Shown here piece by piece: positions 9,572-18,780 of a DNA stretch of 64,000 nt. The translations under genes and the position numbers were made by a program. This stretch comes from Sandaracinaceae bacterium (GTDB taxonomy: Bacteria; Myxococcota_A; Polyangia; Polyangiales; JADJQN01). The notes under the pieces are model-generated. The model saw only the letters and a program-made list of their open reading frames with translations, did no database searches and was not told the DNA's origin. Location of the stretch: NCBI GenBank assembly GCA_016712745.1, contig JADJQN010000003.1:1240001-1304000 (forward strand), in the 5' to 3' direction. Numbering within the stretch: position 1 is the first letter of the stretch; the number at the start of each line of letters is the position of its first letter.

Positions 9572-9786
9572 ACCTGCGTCTGCTCACGAGCGTCTTGCTT
9601 CTCGCTTGCTTCTTTAGCGCTGCTTGCGCACACGTGGCGCCGTACGAGCGCGAAGATCTGGCGCGTCCGAGCATGGACGTCGCACGCGAGTCGTCTGAAA
9701 TGGGTTTTCGCGCGCACGTTCACGAAGCGCGCGAAGGTGCGTCGGGTGGTGTGGGTGCCGCTGGTGGCGGTTGCGGCTGTAACTGA
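9568..9786 (+). CDS. Small DUF4266 lipoprotein
   Basis: This 72-residue protein has a signal peptide with lipobox FSAAC (Cys20), then AHVAPYERE and a C-terminus ending GGGCGCN. The overall pattern (lipobox, APYERE, EAREGASGG, Gly-rich tail with two Cys) is that of DUF4266, a family of tiny lipoproteins normally encoded next to DUF3570 proteins, as here. The paired Cys residues (69 and 71) suggest metal or cofactor contact or disulfide chemistry, but this is inference. The ATG overlaps the preceding stop, and DUF3570 follows 11 nt downstream. Confidence 0.88.
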   Translation: MNLRLLTSVLLLACFFSAACAHVAPYEREDLARPSMDVARESSEMGFRAHVHEAREGASGGVGAAGGGCGCN

Positions 9787-9797
9787 GGCTTCTTTCT

Positions 9798-10955
9798 TTG
9801 GCGAAGATCGCGGGTAATTTCTTCAGTCTTTTGTGCGTTTTGGCCGTCGTGCTGGGCATGGGCGCGCTTGCGCACGCCGACAAAACGACGAACACTTGGA
9901 CGGGCGTCATAGAAACGCGAGGCAACTACTATTGGGAGCGCTCCACGCGCGTCGTCGCACCCTCGTTGCGCGCCGAGCTTAGCGCGCCGAACGGACTTCG
10001 CCTGTCGGCTGACTACCTCATCGACACGATCACGAGTGCGAGCGTGGGCTCAGGCCTTGTGTCGGACGTGCGCTTTACGGAAGTCAGGCATGACCTTGCG
10101 CTGGGCGTCGGCTACGAATTCGATTTGGGCTCAACGCAGCTCCTCATGAACGCGCGCGCCCGTACGAGCGACGAGCCGGACTACAACTCGTATTCCGGAT
10201 CGCTGACCGGTGCCCTTTCCTTCAACGATCGCTCGTCCATCTTCACGCTCAACGCGAGCTACTTGCACGACGAGGTCGGAAAGATTCTGCGCGGTGCCGC
10301 GCGCGTTGGTTCCGACGGACGCAACTTGAGCGACCGCGGCCAGGTGGGTGTATTGAACGTGCTGGCCCTCTCTGCTGAGTTCACGCAGATTCTCACGCCG
10401 ACTCTCTTCGTGGATGTTGGCTATGATTTGGGCCTCTTGAATGGGTTTCAAGCGAACCCTTACCGAACGGTCTCGGTCGGCGGCGTGATGCGCCCGGAGA
10501 ATCACCCTGACGCGCGCACGCGCCATTCCCTCTACGGACGCCTCGCCTGGTACTTCCGCCCAACGCACACGGCATTGCACTTGATGTACCGCGCCTATGT
10601 CGATTCGTGGGACATCGCGGCCCTTACGCCCGAAGTGCGCCTTTACCAAGAGATTGCTCAGAACGCGACGCTGCGTCTGCGCTATCGGCACTACGCACAG
10701 ACGCGCGCGTACTTTCAGCATCCGCCGACGCAGTACTTAACGCAGGAAGAGTTCGTCACCGTCGACCCGAAGATGACCGAGTTCCACAGCGACCTCATCG
10801 GTGGTCAACTTCTGCTGCGTTTGGATTTCTTGGAAGACTCTGCGTTCCACTTCGCGCGCGAGGCTTCGATTGATTTCAGCTTCGATTACATCTGGAACAC
10901 GAATCGCTACGGCAATGGCGTCATCGCGCAAGTGGGCGTTCGTCTTCCGTTCTGA
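9798..10955 (+). CDS. DUF3570 outer-membrane beta-barrel protein
   Basis: The 385-residue product starts at TTG (GAGG about 10 nt upstream) with a signal peptide ending near ALAHA (about residue 27). The remainder alternates hydrophobic and polar residues with Tyr/Arg-rich strands and ends in the aromatic VRLPF, as expected for an outer-membrane barrel. The pairing with a DUF4266 lipoprotein and the phrase RSTRVVAPSLRAELSAPNG identify it as DUF3570. In other bacteria these two families often accompany thioredoxin-like and flavin-transferase (ApbE) genes; neither is present here. Molecular role unknown. Confidence 0.82.
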   Translation: MAKIAGNFFSLLCVLAVVLGMGALAHADKTTNTWTGVIETRGNYYWERSTRVVAPSLRAELSAPNGLRLSADYLIDTITSASVGSGLVSDVRFTEVRHDLALGVGYEFDLGSTQLLMNARARTSDEPDYNSYSGSLTGALSFNDRSSIFTLNASYLHDEVGKILRGAARVGSDGRNLSDRGQVGVLNVLALSAEFTQILTPTLFVDVGYDLGLLNGFQANPYRTVSVGGVMRPENHPDARTRHSLYGRLAWYFRPTHTALHLMYRAYVDSWDIAALTPEVRLYQEIAQNATLRLRYRHYAQTRAYFQHPPTQYLTQEEFVTVDPKMTEFHSDLIGGQLLLRLDFLEDSAFHFAREASIDFSFDYIWNTNRYGNGVIAQVGVRLPF

Positions 10956-11021
10956 CGTGGACCAAGCTCATGTACCGAGCGCGTGTTCGAGGGTGCTCCC
11001 CGCAGGCATCCCAACCGTGAT

Positions 11022-11690
11022 CTAGCTGCTCGTCCAGCCTTCCGCGCCGATGAGCGGAACGTACACACAGCGTCCGTGATTGGATTCTCGAGTGGTGTTG
11101 GGGCCCGTTTTCTCGATCAAAACCAGCTCCTGCACGTCCCGTGGACCAACAGGGATCACAAGGCGCCCGCCTACAGCAAGCTGATCGACGAGCGAAGCCG
11201 GGACGCTTGGCCCACCCGCCGTGACAACGATTGCATCGAACGGGGCATAGTCCGCCGCGCCCATCGTCCCATCGCCTTCGAGGACGGTAACGTTATGAAT
11301 GCCGCGCTGAGCCAAGGTCGCGCGGGCCTTTGCTGCGAGGGGCGCCAAGCGCTCAACCGTAATGACTTCCTTCGCGAGGCGAGAAAGCACCGCCGCCTGA
11401 TAACCAGACCCCGTGCCAATCTCTAGTACGCGATCGGTCGGCTTGATGCGCGCCACCGACGAGGAGAGTGCAACCATATAAGGTTGAGAAATCGTTTGTC
11501 CCAGTGCGAGGGGATGCGACTTGTCGGCGTACGCGTCTTCACGCGCGTCGTCTGGAACAAAATCTTCACGGGGCACTTCGCGCATGGCTTGAAAGACGCG
11601 ATCATCGCTGAGGCCACGCGCCTCAAGCTGTTCGCGAATCATGGCGTCGCGTTCGGCCCGCCTACTCGAGATGGAATGGACGTCGTTCAT
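11022..11690 (-). CDS. pcm: Protein-L-isoaspartate O-methyltransferase
   Basis: Pcm methylates isoaspartyl residues with SAM so that damaged proteins can be repaired. The 222-residue product has the typical motifs GQTISQPYMVA before the SAM site, VLEIGTGSGYQAAVL (residues 88-102) for SAM binding, and GGRLVIPVG. The ATG at 11690 is chosen because GAGG sits 8 nt upstream; a TTG 6 nt earlier is too close to it. The start lies 2 nt after the stop of the pseudouridine synthase gene, so they form an operon. Confidence 0.94.
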   Translation of the reverse strand: MNDVHSISSRRAERDAMIREQLEARGLSDDRVFQAMREVPREDFVPDDAREDAYADKSHPLALGQTISQPYMVALSSSVARIKPTDRVLEIGTGSGYQAAVLSRLAKEVITVERLAPLAAKARATLAQRGIHNVTVLEGDGTMGAADYAPFDAIVVTAGGPSVPASLVDQLAVGGRLVIPVGPRDVQELVLIEKTGPNTTRESNHGRCVYVPLIGAEGWTSS

Positions 11691-11692
11691 GC

Positions 11693-12628
11693 TCAAGACC
11701 TCAGCGAATCGACAACAGCTTGCAGCTCTTGGGGCAGCTTTGATGTGACTTCGACTGGTTCGTGGGTCTTGGGATGGACGAACGCAAGGGCTTTAGCGTG
11801 CAAAAAATGCCTGGAAAGACCATCTAAACTTGGGCCGCCGTACAAGAGGTCCCCAACCAAGGGATGGCCGATCGAAGCGAGATGCGCGCGAATCTGATGA
11901 CGCCCCGCAACCGGTGCATGCACGGTGAGCAGAGACATATCGCCGAGCGCCTCGACATCCACGATCTCGGTCTCAGCCGCACGCGCCGCAGGATTGAGTT
12001 GATCACGTTCTGTTAGACAAACGAGCACACGCTTCTTGTCGCGCGGGTGCGGCAAAAGCGGGGACCGAATCGTGCGACCCGCGCTCACGCGCCCCTCGAC
12101 AAGCGCGATGTAGTGCTTGGCGATTGCGCCGCGCTTTAGCTCGTTGCGCAAAGTATCGAACGTGCGCGTGTTGCGCGCCGCGAGCAACACGCCCGAGGTG
12201 TCTGTGTCCAGGCGATGCACGAGACCTGGCTCGCGCGTGTTGTATCCAACGTCAGCCATTTCCGGATAACGGGCGATGAGCGCGTTGGCTACCGTATCGA
12301 CCTCGTCGGCGTTGAGCGGATGACTCGGCACGCCGGCTTGCTTGTCGACCACGACGAGATCCTCGTCTTCGAACAAGATCCGCAAGCCAAGCTTCGGGTT
12401 GGGGATCGCAAAGAAGGTGCGATGTTCCGGCAGCTCAGCTACCGCAACTACGTCGCCAGCTTCTACGACCTGACTCTTTTTTGCGCGTCGTCCGTTAATG
12501 CGCACCAGGCCCTTTTCTGCCAGCTCGGCCGCGCTCTTACGACTCAAAGCATCGAAATGTTGAACGAGGAGCACGTCGAGACGCGCGCCCGCTTCCTCAT
12601 CCAAAACCGTGAATTCCGCTGTCGCCAC
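11693..12628 (-). CDS. RluA/RluD-family pseudouridine synthase
   Basis: The product isomerises specific uridines to pseudouridine in RNA, most likely 23S rRNA. An N-terminal S4 RNA-binding domain (about residues 14-60) precedes the catalytic domain with HRLDTDTSGVLL; Asp141 in this motif is the family nucleophile. Later motifs include GRHQIRAHLASIGHPLVGD. The GTG at 12628 gives 311 residues, normal for RluD-like enzymes. A longer reading to 12949 would overlap the divergent dnaJ and adds sequence unrelated to the family. Which uridines are modified is not decidable here. Confidence 0.9.
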   Translation of the reverse strand: MATAEFTVLDEEAGARLDVLLVQHFDALSRKSAAELAEKGLVRINGRRAKKSQVVEAGDVVAVAELPEHRTFFAIPNPKLGLRILFEDEDLVVVDKQAGVPSHPLNADEVDTVANALIARYPEMADVGYNTREPGLVHRLDTDTSGVLLAARNTRTFDTLRNELKRGAIAKHYIALVEGRVSAGRTIRSPLLPHPRDKKRVLVCLTERDQLNPAARAAETEIVDVEALGDMSLLTVHAPVAGRHQIRAHLASIGHPLVGDLLYGGPSLDGLSRHFLHAKALAFVHPKTHEPVEVTSKLPQELQAVVDSLRS

Positions 12629-12685
12629 GCGCGACGTGTGGCACGGCTTCCGCTCCGATGCCAGCCCCCCTACAATACGCGTCCC

Positions 12686-13807
12686 ATGTCGACGGCCGTC
12701 AAACGCGACTACTACGAAGTTTTGGAAGTTTCGCGAGACGCGTCCGCCGAAGATCTGAAGCGCGCCTATAAAAAGTGCGCGATGCGCTATCACCCGGACA
12801 AGAACCCGGGCGATGTGCACTCCGAGGAAATGTTCAAAGCGTGCAGCGAGGCCTATGCGATCTTGAGCGATCCCGACAAGCGTCAGCGGTACGACCGTGT
12901 CGGGCACGCTGGCTTTGGCGGCGCTCACGGGGGCCCCGGCTTCGAGCAAGTCGACTTTGGATCTGTGAGTGACTTGCTCGAGGGTCTATTTGGCGAAGTG
13001 TTTCGCGGAGCGCGCGGCGGCAATCGGAAGTCCGCGCGTATCGGCGCCGACATACAAGTCGACCTTGAGATCTCATTCGAGGAGGCGGCGCTCGGCGCAG
13101 AGAAGACGATCTCCGTTACGCGTAACGCGGCCTGCGAAGCATGCGACGGCTCGGGCGCGCTTCGCGGCACAAGCGTGGAGACATGCTCAGCGTGTGCGGG
13201 CCAGGGGGAAGTGCGCTTTCAGCGCGGCTTTTTCGCCTCCATGCGACCATGCAGTGCCTGCGGCGGTCGCGGGAAAAAGATCCCCACGCCTTGCACCACG
13301 TGCCATGGAACTGGCGCTCGCATTCGCAGCGAAGAGATGACGGTCAAAGTTCCCGCCGGTGTCGCCCATGGAGCCGTGCGTACGATGCGCGGCGCGGGCG
13401 AACGCGGCGTCGCAGGATCTGGCGACTTGCACGTCCACGTGAACGTGCGGCCCCATTCGATTTTCAAACGCGAAGGCGCGGACGTGCTTTGCACCATTCC
13501 GGTGAGCTTTCCGCAGGTCGCACTCGGGGACCAAATCGATGTGCCTACGCTCGAGGGTAAGGTCAAAATGCGCCTTCCCAACGGCACGCAGTCAGGGAAG
13601 GTTTTTCGGCTGCGTGGCAAGGGACTTCCCGTCTTTGGCGGCTATGGAAAAGGCGATCAACTGGTCGAAGTCATCGTCGAAGTGCCCGAGCAACTCACAC
13701 CAAAACAGCGCGCCATTGTGGAGGAGCTCGCCCGTGAGCTTGGGACTGAGAGCCAACCTCAGCGTCAGTCGTTCATCGACAAGCTGAAGAAACTCTTTGA
13801 CGCATGA
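12686..13807 (+). CDS. dnaJ: Chaperone DnaJ (type I Hsp40)
   Basis: DnaJ delivers unfolded clients to DnaK and stimulates its ATPase. The 373-residue protein has all class I parts: J domain with HPD at residues 36-38, Gly/Phe-rich linker (about 75-90), four zinc-finger repeats of CxxCxGxG type starting at Cys150, Cys167, Cys189 and Cys203, and the C-terminal client-binding domain. The ATG is the start of the J domain; reading further upstream would run into antisense sequence. dnaK and grpE are not nearby. The stop overlaps the FliI/SctN-like gene by 4 nt. Confidence 0.95.
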   Translation: MSTAVKRDYYEVLEVSRDASAEDLKRAYKKCAMRYHPDKNPGDVHSEEMFKACSEAYAILSDPDKRQRYDRVGHAGFGGAHGGPGFEQVDFGSVSDLLEGLFGEVFRGARGGNRKSARIGADIQVDLEISFEEAALGAEKTISVTRNAACEACDGSGALRGTSVETCSACAGQGEVRFQRGFFASMRPCSACGGRGKKIPTPCTTCHGTGARIRSEEMTVKVPAGVAHGAVRTMRGAGERGVAGSGDLHVHVNVRPHSIFKREGADVLCTIPVSFPQVALGDQIDVPTLEGKVKMRLPNGTQSGKVFRLRGKGLPVFGGYGKGDQLVEVIVEVPEQLTPKQRAIVEELARELGTESQPQRQSFIDKLKKLFDA

Positions 13808-15093
13808 GCTTCGATCTCGACGCGCTCGCAAACGTTGAGGCGATGCGCGTCGCGGGCCGCGTCCACGCGCTGATTGGCCTTTCGATTCGCGCCTCGATCC
13901 CCGGCGTGCGCACGGGCGAGCTCGTGCACATCGAGCGTCGCGGTCTTGCGCCCGTGGCCGCCGAAGTCGTCGGCTTTGTCGATGACGACGCCATGCTCTT
14001 ACCGCTTGGCAGCGTCGAAGGCATTGGACCCGATGACGTGGTGCGACCCGTCGGCCGCTCGTTCTCCATTCCGTGCAGCGATGCGCTGCTTGGCCGCGTG
14101 CTCGATGGACTCGGCCGGCCGATAGACGGAGGCCCGGAGCTTTCAGGCACGCCGTTTCCAGTGATGCGCATGCCTCCCGATCCGATGACGCGAAGGCGCA
14201 TCGACAAGCCGATGTTGCTTGGCGTGCGCGCACTCGACGGATTGCTTACAGTCGGAGAGGGCCAGCGCGTGGGTCTCTTCGCGGGCAGCGGCGTCGGCAA
14301 AAGTACCTTGCTCGGTCAAATCGCTCGCCAAGCCGATGCTGACGTTTTCGTCGTCTGTTTGATCGGCGAACGTGGCCGCGAGGTTCGGGAATTTATCGAA
14401 GATTCCCTAGGAAAAAACGGCCTTTCACGGGGCGTTGTCGTGTGCGCAACGAGCGATGCGCCGGCGCTGGTGCGCATGAAGAGTGCCTACGTCGCCACAG
14501 CGATCGCCGAGTGGTTTCGCGATCAGGGACGACGCGTTCTTCTCATGATGGATTCGGTGACTCGCTTTGCACGCGCCGGTCGCGAAGTGGGGCTTGCTGC
14601 GGGCGAACCTCCTGCGCGGCGCGGTTATCCCCCGAGCGTCTTTGCATCGCTGCCTGGGCTCCTTGAACGAAGCGGCACGTCGGCGACGGGATCGATCACC
14701 GCGTTCTACAACGTCCTTGTCGAAGGCGGCGACATGGACGAACCGATTGCCGACGAGGTGCGCGGCATTCTCGACGGCCATGTTGTGCTCGATCGCAAAA
14801 TAGGCGCGCGTGGACGATGGCCCGCGATTGATGTTCTTCATTCGCTATCGCGGGTCATGGATGTCGTGACGGACAAGGCCCACCAGCAGCATGCCGCGCG
14901 TCTGCGCGAACACCTTGCTCACTACGAAGCGAAGCGCGATTTGATTTCGCTTGGTGCCTACAAAGCCGGGAGCGATCCGCGTCTCGACGCCGCGATCGCG
15001 CGAATTGACTCAATTGAGGCCTTTTTGCGACAACGCCGCGATGAGCGCACACCTCTCCGCGAAACGCTAAGTTCGCTCGAGGCCATCGGGTGA
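13804..15093 (+). CDS. FliI/SctN-type secretion ATPase
   Basis: This 429-residue protein belongs to the F1-like ATPases that energise flagellar (FliI) or type III (SctN) secretion. It has an N-terminal beta-barrel, Walker A GSGVGKST (residues 161-168), LIGERGREVREF, Walker B LLMMDSVTR (Asp250), and the family segment GEPPARRGYPPSVFASLPGLLERSG. No other flagellar or type III gene is present in the 64 kb. It overlaps dnaJ and crtY by 4 nt each, an unusual neighbourhood. The catalytic motifs look intact. The Pro-rich GEPPARRGYPPSVF signature distinguishes it from ATP synthase beta. Confidence 0.88.
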   Translation: MSFDLDALANVEAMRVAGRVHALIGLSIRASIPGVRTGELVHIERRGLAPVAAEVVGFVDDDAMLLPLGSVEGIGPDDVVRPVGRSFSIPCSDALLGRVLDGLGRPIDGGPELSGTPFPVMRMPPDPMTRRRIDKPMLLGVRALDGLLTVGEGQRVGLFAGSGVGKSTLLGQIARQADADVFVVCLIGERGREVREFIEDSLGKNGLSRGVVVCATSDAPALVRMKSAYVATAIAEWFRDQGRRVLLMMDSVTRFARAGREVGLAAGEPPARRGYPPSVFASLPGLLERSGTSATGSITAFYNVLVEGGDMDEPIADEVRGILDGHVVLDRKIGARGRWPAIDVLHSLSRVMDVVTDKAHQQHAARLREHLAHYEAKRDLISLGAYKAGSDPRLDAAIARIDSIEAFLRQRRDERTPLRETLSSLEAIG

Positions 15094-16259
15094 AATCCTA
15101 CGACGCCGACTGCGTCATCGTGGGCGCGGGCTGCGCAGGACTCAGTCTGGCGACGGCAATCATCGAGCAAGGCCTCCCGTCGAACGCCAAGATCCTGTTG
15201 CTCGATTCACGCGAGCAGTACACGCGCGACCATAACTGGTGCTTCTTTGATGCGCGCCGGCATCCGTTCGAGGCCGCTGTGCAGCATCGCTTTCCGCGCT
15301 GGGCCGTTCGCCACAGCGGACGCACGATCGAGCGCGCAAGCTCAGGGATGAGCTACGTGCATGTGCCCGCCGATCGTTTCTACGAGATCGCGCAAGCGCG
15401 CATCGCGTCGAGCAACAAGGGAGCCGAGCTTCGACTCGGTACTGACGTTTCGCAGCTCGTCGAAACGGCACAGGGCGTTGTCGTGCATACCTCCCGCGGA
15501 GAGATTCGTACCAAGCACGTGTTCGACAGCCGGCCACTAAAAACCGCGAAAAGCCCTTCGCACGTGCATCTTTTGCAACATTTCTTGGGACACGAAATCG
15601 AAGCGGACAGCCCGGTGTTCGAACCGGGCGTAGCAACGTTGATGGACTTCGACGTGGATCAAAGCCGCGGGATACATTTCATTTACGTACTGCCATTCAC
15701 CAAGACGAGAGCACTCGTAGAGAGCACATTCTTCACCGAGAGCGTTCTTGATGAGTCGGTCTACAAGGAGGCGATAGCGCGCTACATGCGAGAGCGATTT
15801 CGCGTGAGCGACTATAGCGTCGTCGACCGTGAACGCGGCGTGATCCCTATGACGACGCAGCCGTTTGATGCACAGCCATCAGCTCACGTCTCACGCATTG
15901 GACTCGCTGGTGGCTTTGCGAAACCATCGACCGGCTACGCGTTTCTCGCCTCGCAGCGTTACGCCGAAGAGGCCGCGCGCACCTTTCGACGGGGCGGAGA
16001 TCTGACCGCGATTGGGGCGCGTCCTACTCGTTCGGTCTTCCTCGATGCCGTATTCCTCTCTTTCCTGAAGCACCATCCCGAGCAGGCGCCCTCTATCTTT
16101 CGGCGCCTCTTCGAGAAGACAGCCCCCGATGTACTGGTTCGCTTTCTATCCGAAGAAGGGTCGCGTCTTGATGATTTGCGCGTGATGAAGAGCCTGCCCA
16201 CTCTTGCCTTCATGCTCGAAACGGCAAAATCAGCGGGCAGCTGGAAAGACGCTCTTTGA
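15090..16259 (+). CDS. crtY: Lycopene beta-cyclase, CrtY type
   Basis: CrtY cyclises both ends of lycopene to beta-rings, giving beta-carotene. The 389-residue protein opens with the dinucleotide-binding motif CVIVGAGCAGLSLA and includes NWCFFD and the later FAKPSTGYAFLASQRYAE, characteristic of bacterial CrtY. The GTG start overlaps the preceding ATPase stop (GTGA). Its product is the substrate expected for CrtU, encoded convergently about 1 kb downstream. As a cyclase in the FAD/NAD(P) fold it is probably membrane-associated. Confidence 0.9.
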   Translation: MKSYDADCVIVGAGCAGLSLATAIIEQGLPSNAKILLLDSREQYTRDHNWCFFDARRHPFEAAVQHRFPRWAVRHSGRTIERASSGMSYVHVPADRFYEIAQARIASSNKGAELRLGTDVSQLVETAQGVVVHTSRGEIRTKHVFDSRPLKTAKSPSHVHLLQHFLGHEIEADSPVFEPGVATLMDFDVDQSRGIHFIYVLPFTKTRALVESTFFTESVLDESVYKEAIARYMRERFRVSDYSVVDRERGVIPMTTQPFDAQPSAHVSRIGLAGGFAKPSTGYAFLASQRYAEEAARTFRRGGDLTAIGARPTRSVFLDAVFLSFLKHHPEQAPSIFRRLFEKTAPDVLVRFLSEEGSRLDDLRVMKSLPTLAFMLETAKSAGSWKDAL

Positions 16260-16275
16260 GCCTGGAATTCGCGGC

Positions 16276-17304
16276 ATGTTCAGCCTACATCTGCAATCAA
16301 TGAAGCGCCTGATTCACTTCGGACCGTCCCTTCCCGCACTTGGTCAAACGCCCTACGCGCCTGGTACGCCCGATTGGGTTCAAGCCAATCCCGCGCGCAT
16401 TGAACGCGCCCTCGCCCGCGCCCTCGCCCGTCCATCGGGTGGCTGGTATGTCGTGGGCGCGTCGCGTGAAATCGGCGAGACGCCCACCAAGCATCGTATC
16501 TTGGGACGCAATCTCGTCGCTTGGCGCGGAGTGGCGAATCAGCCAATGGTGGCGCCAGCCGCTTGTCCGCACATGGGCGCGAATCTCGCTGACGGTCGTG
16601 TGTGTGATGGAAAAATCGTCTGTCCGTGGCACGGCCTTGCGCTCGGCGAAGCTAGGCACGGTACGTGGGCGCCTTTTCCTGCGTTTGATGACGGCGTACT
16701 CACCTGGGCACAGCTCTCTGCCGATGAAGTGCTGACACCCAAGCCCTTCATTACCGAACGGCCCACTCGCTTTCTCGATGCCGTCATTCGCGTGGACGCG
16801 GTATGCGAGCCGAGCGACGTCATTCGCAACCGTCTCGATCCGTGGCACGGCGCGCATTATCATCCCCACTCATTCGCGCAGTTGCGCGTAATATCTGAGA
16901 GCGACGACGACATCGTAGTTCGCGTAAGTTATCGCGTAGCTGGGCCGTTTTGCAGCGAAGTCGATGCGCGCTTCCACTGCCCCGATCCACGAACGATCGC
17001 GATGACAATCCTCGAGGGTGAAGGCAAAGGGTCGGTCGTGGAAACGCATGCGACGCCCATCGACGAGACGCACACGGCCGTCATCGAAGCGACGTTAGCT
17101 ACCTCTGATCGGCCTGGCTTTGGTCTTGCTGTGTCGGCGAGCAATCTACTGCGCCCGCTCATCCAAAAGCGGGCGCGACGTTTGTGGATCGAAGACGCGG
17201 CTTACGCAGAACGCATGTACGAAATCCGTCAGGAGAAGGTCGCGAAGAAAACGCGCATCTCGCTTGGGGGAGCCAAGCGAGCGGGCTCATCCCATAAAGG
17301 GTAA
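16276..17304 (+). CDS. Rieske [2Fe-2S] protein, DUF5914 type, carotenoid-associated
   Basis: The 342-residue product contains a Rieske domain with Cys97-x-His99 and Cys116-x2-His119 (CPHMGANLADGRVCDG followed by CPWHG). The C-terminal half, with LDPWHGAHYHPHSFAQL, may hold further metal ligands. The arrangement resembles DUF5914 proteins found beside crtU/crtY in actinobacterial carotenoid clusters, where they are thought to be pigment oxygenases; hydroxylation of a carotenoid ring is therefore a reasonable guess but not shown. The ATG at 16276 follows the crtY stop by 16 nt. The 3' end overlaps the convergent crtU by 18 nt. Confidence 0.8.
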   Translation: MFSLHLQSMKRLIHFGPSLPALGQTPYAPGTPDWVQANPARIERALARALARPSGGWYVVGASREIGETPTKHRILGRNLVAWRGVANQPMVAPAACPHMGANLADGRVCDGKIVCPWHGLALGEARHGTWAPFPAFDDGVLTWAQLSADEVLTPKPFITERPTRFLDAVIRVDAVCEPSDVIRNRLDPWHGAHYHPHSFAQLRVISESDDDIVVRVSYRVAGPFCSEVDARFHCPDPRTIAMTILEGEGKGSVVETHATPIDETHTAVIEATLATSDRPGFGLAVSASNLLRPLIQKRARRLWIEDAAYAERMYEIRQEKVAKKTRISLGGAKRAGSSHKG

Positions 17305-18780
17305 CGAGACCGTACCGCGGCGCGGCACACTGAAAAGGTCTGCGCCGATCACGCGATCCTTGGCGAGGATATCGTTCGCCGCCATCATGCCCGCTGTTGT
17401 CGCGCGTTCCATGAGCGCCGACGGGACCGGTAGCTTCACGTAGTCGCCGGCAAGATAGAGTCCCTCGATGTTGGTCGTGACCGTGGGTCGCGTGCGAAAG
17501 GAACCCGGTGCAAACGACGGGCAATCACGACGCAGCAAAAATCGCTCTTCGAGAATGTTCGCCTCGCGCGTCTCCGGATAGAGCTCGTGCAAACGCGTCA
17601 AAAACTCCGCTTTAATGCCGGCTTCATCCCGGTGTTCAGGCACGGCGTAGGCGTGGATTTCCACCACGGAACCCGCGTTGCGCTCTGCCCAATCGCGGCT
17701 CTCGCTCTCAAAAAGATGATAGAGCGAAATGTTGTCTATGAGCCCCAGCCCGGCCGTACCTGCAAACGGCTCGCGGCCTGCCTTGGTAGGACGATCGAGC
17801 CAGATGCGCCACACCGCAAAGGGAAGCGTGACGTCAAGCGACGCCACGCTCTGACGAAAACCTGCGTCCTGTAACGTGGGTGATTCATCGACAAGCCGCT
17901 TGAGCGCGGGCACCGGCAACGCGAGCACGACGGCGTTCGCGTGGGCGAGTACTTTGCCCGAATCTACTTCGACCGAAAACACGCCTTCGGAGCGATGCGC
18001 GATTCGTGCCGCGCTTTCACCAAAGAGGATTGTCACCCCAAGGCCTTCGAGATACTTCTCGAGTGGCAAGAAGAGCGCTGTTGAAAACGGCTCGCGCAGC
18101 ACGTCGAAGACCAAGCCTTCCGGATTTCCCGTGAAGTAGAAATGAAACATCATCAAGAGCTCACCCGCGCTCATTCCCTCCTCGGGATTGAAGAACGAGT
18201 GCGCGAATACCTCAAAGAGCATCCGTCGCGCTTCGGGCGGAAAATTTAGCGAATCGAGAAACTCTCGTGCGCTCATCGTGTCGTAGAGCGCGTACGTTCG
18301 TTTCATATCGAAACGGAGCATCTCGAGGGCGCGATCTAGCCTAATTTTGGTCAGATCTGAGAGGCGTAGGGACGAGGTGCGGCGAACGAGCGCCGCGATA
18401 TTGAACGGCGCTTGTTTGGGCAAACCCGAGAATGACTCGCGCGCGCCATTCGGGCCCAGCAAGGGATAATCCACCAGCGGCATCAGCGACGAGAGCGTTG
18501 GATCCACCCGCGTCATAAGGCCGCGCAAATTGTAGTACTGCCGAAAGAAGGCGTGGAAGCCGCGCTCCATTTGAAAGGGCTCGCCGCTCGAAAGCCTGTC
18601 GGTCCACGCGCCAACGCGACCTCCCAAACCTTGCTCACGCTCGATCAACGTGACTCGAACGCCTCGCTCCGCGAGAATGGTAGCCGCCGAAACGCCTGCC
18701 AGCCCGCCGCCCACGACGACCACGTGACGCGGGTTGTCGACTGGGGCGCGCTGAAGTGTCGCGCGACTCGGCTCATTCAT
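17287..18780 (-). CDS. crtU: Beta-carotene desaturase/methylase (isorenieratene synthase)
   Basis: CrtU converts beta-rings of carotenoids to aromatic phi-rings with methyl migration, making isorenieratene-type pigments. The 497-residue protein has an N-terminal FAD motif VVVVGGGLAGVSAA (residues 20-33), the family segment ERGFHAFFRQYYNLR (72-86), and a C-terminal LYLAGDYVKLPVPSALMERA that closes the flavin site. The ATG at 18780 lies 20 nt after the methyltransferase stop; a GTG at 18849 would add 23 residues overlapping that gene. It is the last gene of the minus-strand dnaN-recF-crt run. Confidence 0.9.
   Translation of the reverse strand: MNEPSRATLQRAPVDNPRHVVVVGGGLAGVSAATILAERGVRVTLIEREQGLGGRVGAWTDRLSSGEPFQMERGFHAFFRQYYNLRGLMTRVDPTLSSLMPLVDYPLLGPNGARESFSGLPKQAPFNIAALVRRTSSLRLSDLTKIRLDRALEMLRFDMKRTYALYDTMSAREFLDSLNFPPEARRMLFEVFAHSFFNPEEGMSAGELLMMFHFYFTGNPEGLVFDVLREPFSTALFLPLEKYLEGLGVTILFGESAARIAHRSEGVFSVEVDSGKVLAHANAVVLALPVPALKRLVDESPTLQDAGFRQSVASLDVTLPFAVWRIWLDRPTKAGREPFAGTAGLGLIDNISLYHLFESESRDWAERNAGSVVEIHAYAVPEHRDEAGIKAEFLTRLHELYPETREANILEERFLLRRDCPSFAPGSFRTRPTVTTNIEGLYLAGDYVKLPVPSALMERATTAGMMAANDILAKDRVIGADLFSVPRRGTVSLPFMG

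Noticed and set aside
12215..12685. N-terminal extension of dnaJ frame
   Set aside because: It is antisense to the pseudouridine synthase gene; the J domain begins at 12686.
12629..12949. Extended N-terminus of the pseudouridine synthase
   Set aside because: The extra 107 residues run antisense into dnaJ and do not resemble the family.
13804..15093. ATPase as ATP-synthase beta subunit
   Set aside because: The GEPPARRGYPPSVF segment and stand-alone position are those of FliI/SctN, not AtpD.
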